Below are positions 12,795 through 25,800 of a stretch of 64,000 nt of DNA, one piece after another. The stretch is taken from assembly GCA_012932295.1 (NCBI GenBank), contig JAAONU010000014.1, forward strand, positions 18,716,251 to 18,780,250, in the 5' to 3' direction. The translations under genes were made by a program, and so were the position numbers. A model generated the notes under the pieces. The model was not told the DNA's origin, ran no database searches, and saw nothing but the letters and a program-made list of their open reading frames with translations. The stretch comes from Cyclina sinensis. Lineage: Eukaryota > Mollusca > Bivalvia > Venerida > Veneridae. Position 1 is the first letter of the stretch. The number at the start of each line of letters is the position of its first letter.

Positions 12795-13757
12795 TAGAAT
12801 ATAAAAATGGTTTATATAGTATGGAAGTCACACATCAGTTTATAGTGTAGAATATAACAATTGCAAATATAGTGTGGAAGTCACACATCCGTTTACAGTG
12901 TAGAACATAACAATTGTTTTTATATAGTGTGGAAGTCACACATCCGTTTACAGTGTAGAATATAACAATTGTTTATATAGTATGGAAGTCACACATCCGT
13001 TTACAGTGTAGAAAATAACAATTGTTTATATAGTATGGAAGACACAAATCCGTTTACAGTGTAGAATATAACAATTATTTATATAGTGTGGAAGTCACAC
13101 ATCCGCTTACAGAGTAGAATATAACAATTGCATATAAAGTATGGAAGCCACACATCCGTTTACAATGTAGAATATAACAATTGCATATACAGTGTCGAAG
13201 TCACACATCCGTTTACAGTGTGGAATATAACAATTGCATATATAGTGTGGAAGTCACAAATCCGTTTACAGTGTAGAATATAACAATTATTTATATACTA
13301 TGGAAGTCACACATCCGTTTACAGTGTAGAATATAACAATTGTTTATATAGTATGGAAGTCACACATCCGTTTACAGTGTAGAATACACCAATTGCATAT
13401 ATAGTATGGAAGTCACACATCCGTTTACAGTGTAGAATATAACAATTGTTTATATAGTATGGAAGTAACCAAGTTGTTTACAGTGTAGAATATAACATTT
13501 GTTTATGTAGTATGGAAGTCACACATCCGTTTACAGTGTAGAATATAACAATTGTTTATATAGTATGGAAGTCACACATCCGTTTACAGTGTAGAATATA
13601 ATAATTGTTGTTACAGTATGGAAGTCACACTTCCGTTTACCGTGTAGAATATAACAATTGTTTATATTGTACTGAAGCCACACATCCGTTTACAGTGTAA
13701 AATGTAACAACTGTTTATATTGTATGGAAGTCACACATCCGTTTACAGTGCAGAACC
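12795..13757. repeat. 53-bp tandem repeat array, about 18 copies
   Basis: Units read 'tatggaagtcacacatccg', then 'tttacagtgtagaatataac' and 'aattgtttatatag', period about 53 bp, with scattered point changes and small indels. It ends 17 bp before the low end of the receptor stop codon (13775, minus strand), so it would lie in that gene's 3' UTR. Confidence 0.95.
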
Positions 13758-13774
13758 TTTCAATGCTACCACTA

Positions 13775-13846
13775 TCACATATTTGCATACATCGTATTGC
13801 TGTCAATGTGGTACAGAAGCACATCATAACAAAACTTGAACTGCTC
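13775..13846 (-). CDS. RPTP last coding exon: D2 end and YANM tail
   Basis: Acceptor tggtcttttcag, phase 0. It codes EQFKFCYDVLL, then HIDSNTMYANM and stop. EQ.(K/E)FCY is the usual end of an RPTP D2. The final Tyr-Ala-Asn-Met matches the position of the Grb2 SH2 site (pYxN) in RPTP-alpha/epsilon. Confidence 0.88.
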   Translation of the reverse strand, partial: EQFKFCYDVLLYHIDSNTMYANM

Positions 13847-16800
13847 CTGAAAAGACCATTGTAGTATTTAATCTGACTTTATATAAGTCAATCATATAAG
13901 TCGTTTAAATTTATACATTTAGACAGCTCATAAAATCAACTATTTAAGATCACCATTATCACATTGTGTCAGAATGTGAGTTTTTTTAAACCGTTGACAA
14001 AATCTTGATTCAACGCTCTATATAGTTCAAAGATGTTTAAAATCAATCAAATAAATGTCTGTTTTACGTAATTACGATTAATTGGTCTTTATAGCTAGTA
14101 TCTAATATATAACTATATATAACTTATTTCTTTGTTATAAATTATAGGACTAGGGTTTCATCAACAGTTACTATCCTGTTCTAATTTACAATTAAGCAGT
14201 AAATAACATAAAAATCGTATCATATTCGCTGTAATGTAGTCATATATGAAACACTTACAAAATTTGGAATGATCTGTTCACGCCTGACTCTCAACTGTCT
14301 GATAACTTGAGGGATGGACACCTCGTTGTCAAATCTAGCACGGTCCAGGATGTTTACAAGTACAATAAATAAGCCACTCCTATCTGATCCATTCCTGCAC
14401 TCATACAGTATATCCAATGTGTTATTTTTGCTCCGTATGATATGCGCAATGCATCGTAAAACCATATAGACAGCTATTCATTCATCGGTACGCCAATTTT
14501 CAGTAATCGTATTTATATAAATTCTAAATTACTAATGTTTTTGCTGAAAACATGTTTTGAATCTGTAACCACAGTATGGTTTTAACAGAGCAGAAATTGT
14601 TTCTGTATTTTAGGCTTACTAGAATCTAATCAAAATCAACACATATTTTAATTGATTATTAATTGTTAAGGCCAAACGCAAATTTGTTTTTCTTTAACTT
14701 AAACTTTTGACGGATGATTTAAGATATTTACAAAGATATTTATAACTTACAGACATTGAACAATCACGGGTTTGTTTTCAGCAACCCTTTTGCAGTATTC
14801 TACTTCCTGGATGAATTGCATCATGACATGGGGATCACTTGGAACAATACGACTCGATGGCCAGGCCCTAAATTCTAGATGAGTTATTTCCCAGTTCTAA
14901 AATAGATATTAAAGAAGATGATAACACTTGAAATTTGCTGTCATTTATCATGTGATCATTTCTTTTATTTGGACTGGTCTAAAAGTTCACCAGAAATATG
15001 ACCTCTTATATTAAAAAAGAACTGTAAAAAGAAAACTGAAATTGTTACATTAAAAATGTTAATGATTGATTTTTTTATTCGACACAATAAATATGTTTAA
15101 GACAAATAAAAACTTGAAAAAGATAAAGAAACATGTAATAATAAATCATCACAATATTAAAAAAAACGACAGATAAAATTGTATAAAGACCTCTGACTCA
15201 TATGACAGATTGAAAGTCTTCTTTTTGTAGTGGGTTTTGTCCTCTTCTGAATTCTTCGTAAGCATAAATGGTCCCAATTTTTTCGATCCATTTTCTGGTA
15301 TGTAGGTGCCCACCTGAAGGGTAAAGTGCTTAAAGTTAAATTCTAATACCTTTAACTTTTTAAAATTGATTGTAAGTTAACTGTTTCCCTTACGATATCA
15401 AATAGCTAATTATATGGTTAGAAGACACAGGATAATATATTGCTAAGTTTTGATAATTTGCATGGTGTCTTCGACTACCTAAAAATCGAAGTAAAGATAG
15501 AATCTTGTACGTATTATAAGAAAGGACATTCCTGCATATTTTGTTTACTTTTCTAACAAGAAAAGCAGATTATTTTTAGGGTAGGGACAAAACACAAATG
15601 CACAACGAATCTTACCTGGTATTATACTTAACTGTATTGACTTATTACGTATATTAACTGTATTGACTTATATATATATATATAATATTTGTAAACTGCT
15701 GATAAAAAGAGACAATATAGAGAATAAAGAATCAAAATGTTTTTTTTTATACTTCTTGTTTCACGTTTTCGTCAAAACTGACGATGACCTTGACCTCTTG
15801 TTCGTACGCTAGTCGACAGAAATCTATTGCCGTTGTTTTCAAGGGCGTTTGTGTAAGGATATATCCTTTAATTTCACAGTAACCCTGAAATTAAGTAAAT
15901 AGATTTTATCAAGGAAAGACAGCTAAGTCATTTGAAACAATAATTAGTGACGTAAATATAAGTTATATGAAAATATGAGCAATAAGTTATATTACCTTTT
16001 AAACATGAATACTGTCTGAATAAAATGTATGTCATACATATGTTAATGTGGGTTATAAATATTAATTAGATGATAGAAAAAAATGAAGCCTTTGCCAAGG
16101 ATATCGTGGCTGACCAATGCAAGTGGGTGAGAAAATTATTATCAAAACTTCTCTTGTTCATAGATTTTCAATAACCAGGGCCTTGTTCTAATTTAATTAT
16201 TTTTATTTGCTCATCGCGCAATCACAACAGAAGAATTTCGTAAAATTTCTCACCGGCATGTAAACCGCATTGATATAGTTCGTGCAGTTTGGTATATTTG
16301 TTAATAGGAAAGGCCGAAATTCGTTCACTAAAACAAAATACAAAAACATTATTTCAAAATTACAATAACAAACATTTTTCTTCTAAACTGAAAACGAAAC
16401 AAACATATAAAAAAATTCAATGCTAGGATGTAAAAGAGAGTTTAAGAGTATGAAAATTTTACAATAGCGGTATCAAGTTTGCTCCTCATTCCATTGTGGA
16501 TAACCATATTATTTTGAAATTTCAAAATATAGTTGTATATCATAACTAACAGTATTTTTTTATTTTGTTTTAACTACCGAACATCATTATATTCAGTCTA
16601 TTTATGACACATGTAGTAACAAACGCACTGTGACCAAAGGCAACCATCATTTTAACTTGTTGAATACTTGTAAATACACGTCTGGTTTTGATTTAAAAAA
16701 AACATACGAGGAATAATGTCACTATTTCTGTTCTTATTCTTGTTTTCAGGTAACTTTGCTGCTAAAATCTTATCTTCATTGTTGTCGTCTGCTAGTACGT

Positions 16801-19800
16801 ACGGAATATCTTCATTTAATTTCTGAAAAAATGTTAAGGTTTCAGTTGAATCAATAAAAGAAGAATGACTTGTTCAGGTCAGAAAAAGTCTTTTAATAAT
16901 TTGCAACCATGTTGTAATCCAGTACCTGTGTATGTTAAATTTAAATCATTTTGAAATCTTAATTTACAGGAACGGTGCAGATATAAAGATGTAATTTCAG
17001 TAAAGAAAACTTTGACTTGTTTCCCAAACCTGATACTGTAGGAAAAGGTTTGTTTTCCTGTGACTTTGATCCGTTTCATTCAGACTGTTCGCCATTTTAT
17101 GGAACGTGTCTACAGACACGGGCTCTGGTGTCGAAATGAACGTTTCTGTTACTAGTCCGTACAGGAACATATACTGACTCTATTTTTAAAATAATCGAAA
17201 AAATCCTTTTAATAATTTTTTGAACACAAACTGTTCATATGTTCTTAATATTTTTAATGACGATCCAACAATTTGTTCACAAATTTCAAAACAGTTATTC
17301 TCTGATTTTTGATATCGTTTCTTGATTTTTGACTTAATATAATGATTCAATCTATTTTATTGATACATGGATTAGACAGAATTATTTATTACACTGTCTT
17401 TTAAAGTACATTTAATAACCTCAAAAACCTAAAATTGTATTTGAAGTATACACTTGCATGCCTTGCGTTTACGACTGAAATATGACTGAACGAAAGAAAA
17501 AATATATGTTTACGTCCAAAACGGTGTGCTAAACCTTACAAGACACTAAGAATGAAATGAATATTGGAAGTGAAATACCTTTGTCTGAACCATGTTCACC
17601 CTTTGGTCGCGAAGACCAACGACACACTGATAAATGTCACAATAACCCACTGCTTTCACCTGGTCATATAATATATCAGTGGCTATAAAGGTACCAGTCC
17701 GACCCACACCAGCACTGAAATATATTCAATTAAGTAAATGTCTGTCCACGTTATTTTAACGTACGTTTTTATATGGTATAACAGTAAGAAATCTATTTAA
17801 ACCATAACGTATTAAGCAATTTTTCACTTGCTACGCTTATAAAATTGAATAGTGAGTATTTCAGTGAAATAAATTGTGAAGTAATAATGTCATAATGTCT
17901 TTATGATAAAAATGTTTGTACTACTGGAACACTGCCTCATCTTGTCTGTTAGTTCGTCACTCAGTTAGTATATATGTATAGACGTTGGACTTGTTTATTG
18001 GCATGTGTAAATTTCTTAAGATTCATATATACATGCAATGAAAAAAATTCATAGTGTAAGTATTATCCTTTTTTTTACTTTAGGTCGATGCCGAAGATTT
18101 AAACTTCAAACGGGAGAAAAATTATCACTTTGGGTAAAACAACATGAAAGAATAGGTCAAGTTTTGAGAAAAAAATTAACTTTAAAAAGCTATTTCCTAA
18201 AATTCTTAAATGCTATTGGTGGACGTATTGTAACGTAAATTACCTGCAATGTACAAGCCAAGGGTGTGACTTGTTTCCGTCATTTGTTCTAACTTTTCTC
18301 CAGAAATGTAACAGACTGGACGCACTTCTTGGTACACTTTTGTCTGGCCATGCTGTGTAGTGAAACTGACGAACGTCTCTTGGTGGCTTTCCCTATTGTA
18401 AGAGAAAAAAGACAAAGACAATGTTTATGCATTTCAACTGCAGTGTATTATACAATGGTCTTAGTAATTGTTTATGCAAAATATATCCCTTGCAAGTCAA
18501 ACAACACTGGATGGTTTATTTTATATCTGAGTTCTTGATAACGATTTTCTGTATGACATCCATGGCACTTGTTTAAATTTTCTTTACCCTTTACTAAATT
18601 TAAATATATTTTAGCAAGATTCTTTTAAAATAGGGCTTTTAATAGAAGGATTATACCTCGCAGGAAACTTTAAATTCCCTGATGGTGAATTCTGAAAATA
18701 TCATTTCAGAGTCCGTGCAAACAGTGTAATCACCATATCTTATGCTCGTCCCCATGGATGGCCAATACTGTAGACATTTTTTCTGCAATACGAAAACAAC
18801 ATATATAAAAGAGGTATGCCAACATGGACTATTTCATAAGAAAATTATTGTCTGTTATGGCAAGTAGAAACTATTTTATTGAGAGAGGTATTTAATCATT
18901 GTCTTTGTAATTCATCAATTTGTTATTGTATTAATATTTAGAAAAGAGAACATAAACCTGAATTTTTCATATTTTTTTTTAAAATCCTGCTTGAAGTACC
19001 TTTGTTTCTTCAACAAGGTTGGTAAGCATCGCTACTGTATTGACACCTTTTCCCCAAATCATTCTCCAGAAGTCGTCTAATGTAGATTCAATAGGACCTG
19101 GAAAGTTTACTAGTCCTATAATATTATATTCTATAGCCATAGCATGATGAGACACATGGGGTTGATTTGCTGCATGGCGATCGTATATTAAAAGATGCAA
19201 TTAAACACATTTAGCTGAGACAAAAATGTCTTGAATATAAATAAATTATATTATGATTCATGCATGGGGTTAACACTGTGTCAAAACGTCCGAGCTTAAG
19301 CAAAAGTCCCCAAAAGCGGTATATCTGAAGTGCCCGTATTCTCTAACATATGATATCATCTATTTTACTAAAACCCATAATCCGGTGAATAGTATTAAAG
19401 GGGCTGTGCTCCAGATGACAAAAAAGAAAGTTTTCTTGTATTATCAATTTCTTGTAATATTTATGACTAATGCTTAAAAAATAACTTACTGACAAAAAAT
19501 AAGTCAAATAATTACATTGTAAATCGATTTTTTTCCCTTTCAAAGTGCTATACCGTAACGCGACGGTATAACTATATCGTATAAGATTTAAAGTAAATAT
19601 CTGTAATATCACATGCGGCGATGGTGGTGACAGTAAAAGCGTTGGAAATATTTTGTTAACACGAGGGTCCAGAGTTCAAATCAGGCTGGAGCGAAAATAT
19701 TTTTTTATTCTATTTTGACTTTTATAATCAGTTTTGAAGTAAAATATTATGTTGTTATAATCTCACGGCATCTAAATATATAATTTATGGAAAAAAAATT

Positions 19801-22800
19801 ATGTCAAATCTGGAGTACAGCCTCTTTAATATAAAAAAATCAGAAAGTCATAAAATGATTTTTTTTAAATATTGTTTCGTTCGTTTTTAGTTTTGATATA
19901 AGTTAAGAAGTTGTTTAAAGTTTTTTTCCCATAGATTCTACAGTGTTTAATTTAAGGTGTTTTGAGTTTAAGTTTACAGTTATATTGTATGAGAAGTGGA
20001 AAATGTGTAAGTACACGGAAACATTTGAAATATTTATTTTATATTTGAAAAACTTAGAATAACAATTTCTCATTCAAAAGTCAAAAAGGTATGCATGGCT
20101 GACAAAACATTACCTTGTGCAGCAATGTAAGCCTGTTCCTTGACATAACCCTGTAAATATATATAGTGGAGAATTAAAGTAAAGATTTAAAGTATTTAGT
20201 TTATACTAAATTTATTTTAGTTCTATTGTGTAGGAAGCTTTTAGCTTATAGACACACTCTCGAATCCGTTCCTGGAACTAACCAGTACTAAGCAATGATG
20301 TAAAGATTCTTGCTCAAGGAAACAACGGCTTGACCCTGACAGGGTTTGAACCCGTGCGGCTAGCAATCCTTTGACTACTAGTACGACGTGTTAACCACAC
20401 GGCCATGCCGCCTTTAAAGTATTTGTGAAAACTAGACAAAAAGTGACTTTATCATTCAAAATGAATTATGCTACAAGATAAGTGCTATCAGGACTAGGAC
20501 TGTCTAATTAAATTCTGTTTGTCTCAGTGAGAATATTTGAAAAAATACAGAGAGTGTGAGAGACTTCATGTCTATTGCAATCTGGCTGCTGTCTTAGTCT
20601 ATCACTAATGGATTTAGATATGATAAAGAAGATTAACTATGAAATAATAAAAAAGTAAATATTCCTGACACTTGAGTAGTAGAACAAGGTGGAATTAAAA
20701 AAACCTAGACAGACAACTGACGGATTTTTTTCTAATCACTCATATTTATTATGGCTTTAAGACTCTGCAGAATAGTTGCAGATAATATCATAATATGAAC
20801 GAAATTTAAAAATTAGTAAACGAAATTCACTTTTGTAAAACAAAATGCTTAAGAAATAAAGCTTCTTACCAGCTCTAATCCTACCTTTATAAAACATGCA
20901 TTAATATAATCCGAATCTTCTTCCCCATGAAATGTTTCCAAAACAACACGCGAATGGTCGTCTGAAAAGATTTATATTTAATTTGTATAAATGTATCGTG
21001 ACACAAGCTCTTATAAATGTTTAGATGACTGAAGAGGTGTATATCACATTTTAATAATTTGCAATCATGTTGTATAATGTAGCTGAATGGATATACGGCT
21101 TGTTTATCAATACACCGTCAGCCCTTTGTACTTGATGAGAAATTAATTCAGATTTCAAAACAATCTTATTTAACCTTTGAAGTACTATTTCCGTTTTTGT
21201 AACTATTAAGTAATTTCGGTAACTCACAGGCATACATGTCCTTGTATCTGTTCTTGCCTCGGTTGCTAGGTTTAGTTCCGACAGCACATGAATACTGCAT
21301 CCCGAATGGTAAGTTCTGTAAAAATTGCTAAAATATTATGTTTAACCTATTTAAAATGACTCCTCCCTGGAATATGCGAACTATTTAGATGAAAGGTGAA
21401 AAGCCTGATACAAAAATATAAATTGTCTTACAATAATTTAGAATTCACAATTTATTATTACAGTCTACCATGCCCATCCGACCACCTTTCTCAAGCGACT
21501 CCTTGCCTTAAACGACCATTACAAATTCCTCCCGAACGTTTTCATTCATTAATTTAACTTAGTTAAACGACCCCCTGCGACACGCGACTACCGACCTTAA
21601 TATTTCACCATCTAAACGTTGCTATGCGACCGGTAAATGATCAGAACTATTTTATTGGCTAATATGTCTGAAAGTTTTAACATAAGAAGAATGAATGGCA
21701 GTGATAAATAAACTTGAAAAAGGTGTTTCTTGTCGCAAAATAGCGGATGAAATGGGAGTCGGAAAAAACGCAGATTCAATCTATACGTAAACGAAAACTA
21801 GAATTTATTGAGGACTATGAAAGCAATGTATTAATAAGTAAAATGTTTTACAATGCACACTTACATTTTAAAACGTACAGTATTAAATGCATTGAAAAGA
21901 ATATGGTGTAATTCAGTTGGTAACGTTGCCATCACAAATCCTTAATTAAGAGACAACCTGTCTTAGGAGACTATATTTCCTTTCTCCCTTGTGTGGTCTC
22001 TTAAGACAGGTTAGACTGTACATTGATTGTGATAATTTTGTTTTTGATTTACCAGAAAGCCGAGTGATAGACAGTCAAGATGATTTCATTTTGCCTTCAG
22101 CTACTATCAACTTTACTTTTTAAACAACACCTTTCTAGTTACAGGTGTTTTGAATATCTTTCAAAATAAAGAAGATTTGTTTGAATACCTCACCTGGAAT
22201 TCTTTGACAATTTGGTCAACATTTTTCTTGACATAATCTGCTAATGCTGAGATAGGAATTGCAGACCTTGACTGTTTGCTTACATCTGCATACACAGCAT
22301 TTGTATAAACAGTTGATTCTCTCGACCTCTGATCTGTAGATCTGTTGGCTGTTGTATAAAAGCCATTGTTTTGTTAAAAGAATTATAGTTTTTTAAAAAC
22401 TTTTTCCTTGAAAACTATTGTGATGCTTTTTGTTCATAAATGGAGCACTAAATTTTACATTAGTAACATACAGATTAGAGATATTTTATATTTTCTATAC
22501 AGGTACCCTCAGGGGGCTAAATAATCCATCCTTCTATTTTGAAATGCAAAATGTGTAAAGAAGCTTATTCATAAAATTAAATTTAACGTTTTGACACTGT
22601 GTGTAATTTATACATAATGATTACTTGCAAGCATATCGTTAAAGTCACTAATAGTAAGTGTACTGGCCTATAATCACAGAAATGAATAAGGCGTAAGATT
22701 TTATCAAAGCTTGATAAACTATCTGAATTCATCAACAAATCCACATCTGAAGACTTCGACATAAAATGCTTGATTGTGCCAGTTGGCAAGAGACAACAAC

Positions 22801-25800
22801 AGGAATTTTCTGTAATAAATTTCATTCATTCAATTAATGAAGATGACCAAAGCAAAATGCAATGCAAGGTATGAAGCATTTTTGACGTTTAAACAATGAG
22901 CATCACCAAATCTGCTGAACGTAATTTTAAACATATCCACAATTGAAAATTAAACAACTTTAAATAGGTCAGTTACCATGTGGACTTGCTGTTGCATTTG
23001 CATTTACGCATTCAGTGCGGTCCAGGGGAAGCTCTACATTGTTCCTCTGTTGCTCTTTCCTATAAAATATTAGCGTACCATTGTTATATGTCCAAAAAGT
23101 TTTAAATGTCTGTTTTATTATGCAACCTAGGATCGTGACATAAGCATCACTTATAAAACTATTTCGACTGATTGCATTTCTTTCTTACTTAAAACTAATC
23201 TTAGACAGTTTTTAATTTACTCATTAACTCTTATAAAAGACTTGCTTTTAAACAATCGCAAAGACATCCATAGTAAATGAAGGATATTTTTCTTCAACAA
23301 AAACGCAGTGCATTTTTATATCATCGCACCAATATAATCATTACCTTTGTCTGATTTTTAGTATGTAAATTATTGCAAAGGTAACAGCAGCTGTTATGAT
23401 GAGAACGATTGCAATGGTCACTGCTTTTGCTGCTGTAGAACCCATTAAATCGATCGATTGTTGCAAAGCTGAAAATTCAATATGAGAAATTCTTAAAACC
23501 GTTGATATAGGATATAGATATCTAATCGTTTTCAGTCCTTAATATTTGCAACATTGTAATGCAACATCATGCATGTAATACAAAACATTGCATTTGATAT
23601 TTTCTTCTTGTTTCAAATGCGAAGATACTAACCAAGCTCTTTAAAAATAACTGACAATGTTTCTTTTTTATAAATATATCTTATAATTTTATTTTATAAT
23701 CATAGTTTTGTTTCATTCTTGGGAAGAAAACACAGAATAAGAACGTTGGGTTACAGAAGCAAACACTACGTTTATCACGAAAGCCAATCTGATTAAAATC
23801 ATATCCTAAACATCGCTATGCTATTAGGATTTGAGGACAACCAATAGAAGGTCACCTTCTCGTCACCTATCCATCAGCCAATCAGTGCAACACTTCCACC
23901 CTCATGGAAGTAAATGTTCAACATGTGAAAATCTATTTATTTAGCAGGGATCCCAAACAATTATCTGTCATGTATATACTGTCACTGAACTCAGGTAAAT
24001 TTATTTATCAAGATCTCCCAAAATAATGAAATTAATGTTTGTGCAGAATATTATATTTTCAAGATATCTAAGCATTTTCCGTTTCCGATAACAAACATTA
24101 CAATGCTACATGAGTTAACAGGCTGTCTGAACACACCGTGTGTACATGTAAGCTATCGAGACGCGTCATAAGATACAGGCCGGGATTTAAATTCCAGGTT
24201 ATCGAGAAGGCAGAAATAAATGCGTCGTCTTTAGATCTAACCGTAGGGAGATCGTGAACTTCAGTCAGACTGTCACGAAAGCTAGATGTTCCGAATTTCA
24301 GGTTTATAAAAAAGTTTATTAAAGAAGTCCGAATATTGGTCATTTGAGCCTCAGTTTGATGAATTAACTGATAACAAGTATCTACTTTTCCAACTTAAAC
24401 ATTTATCACGACTCATACATATACTTTTGTCAAAATTTGTACCATTAATATAGTGAGTTGATATTAAAACTGAAATACTAGTATTAGCATTACATACTTT
24501 ACAAAAAGTAGGAACCCAGGGTCGGGATCAGTTTTGACCCAAGGACATGGTTAAAACAAACTTAGTATAGGTCAACTCGACAATGAAACATTCAAAGTAT
24601 ATCTAAGCTCCAGGGCATATTGTTTCGGACAAAAAGATGTTTTAAATATTCCTTTTATAAATCTATGTAAAATTAAGTGGCCCAAGGCAGGGTTATTAAT
24701 GATCCTAGAGGCACAATTTAAACAATCTTGGTAGAGGACCTTAAGATGATGCTCGATACAAAATATCTAAAGTTTATATCTTACAGTGTGCCACAAGAAC
24801 ATTTTAAAAGATTTAATATTTTACACTAATAGGACCCCAGCGTGGGACAATTTTGAACCCAGAGACATTATTTGAATAAATTTGGTAAAAGTCTACTAGA
24901 CAATAGAACATACAAAGTATCAAAGCTCTAGGGCATATGGTTCATGTAACGAAAAGAGTTTTAAACCTGTCGCGTCAGCGACAAGGTTTAAAGTTATAAC
25001 CAAGTTGCAAAATTTCATCCCGGCTCATCCTACAATTTCTCTATTCAGACAGAATAAAGCCGGAGCCAATGTTCCCGACGCCTGTTCACAAGGGAATTCA
25101 TTCGACTGAAAAATAGTTCTTTCTAAAGCGATGAATTTGAAATTGGTAGGTCTTATAAATACAGTCATTTAAATTGGATTTTCAAAGAAGGTTATTCCAC
25201 AGTGAGAAAACTGACGATATACTTCTTGCGAAACAAAAGTGTACCGTTTATGTAACACGAACTTTTTACTTGAACTTTATGCGGAATAATCGGAGGACTT
25301 TTTGTGTAGACGAAAAACAACAAAAACAAAGAAGTGATCAAGTGAGGACCAAACTGAGGTATGTACTTTTCTAAATTTTATTTTTGCAGTAAAATCAGTG
25401 TATTCAATTTATAGCAGTCATTTTTACATTTGTATCATTTGTCCAGATAAATGTCTAATTTCTTCCAGCCATGTGAGGTAGGCATTTCAGATTTAGAAAT
25501 TAAACGGTGATAGACTAATGTAAATTCAGCAATCGACAGATCGAATTGCATGAGTTTCTTGAAAAGGGCATTCTGTGCTGTCGTAGGAGAGCGCTTTTTC
25601 TTTTAATTTGACTAGTAGCATGCTCCAAAGGTAAAAAGTCATGTATGTTACATCCCTACATTCCTCACTTTCGGCGCGAAGAAGAATGTTAAGAATATTT
25701 GCAAATGTAACAGAAATCAACTTTCGAAAAAATCATAATGCATCTGTTAAAGGTGATAAAATTATCATTTAAAATATTTTTCCGTAGATCTTAACATGTA

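Noticed and set aside
24098..24343. 81-codon minus-strand frame in the large intron as an extra receptor exon
   Set aside because: No cysteine-rich or known domain, no convincing acceptor/donor pair, and the phase between EGF and TM exons already matches without it.
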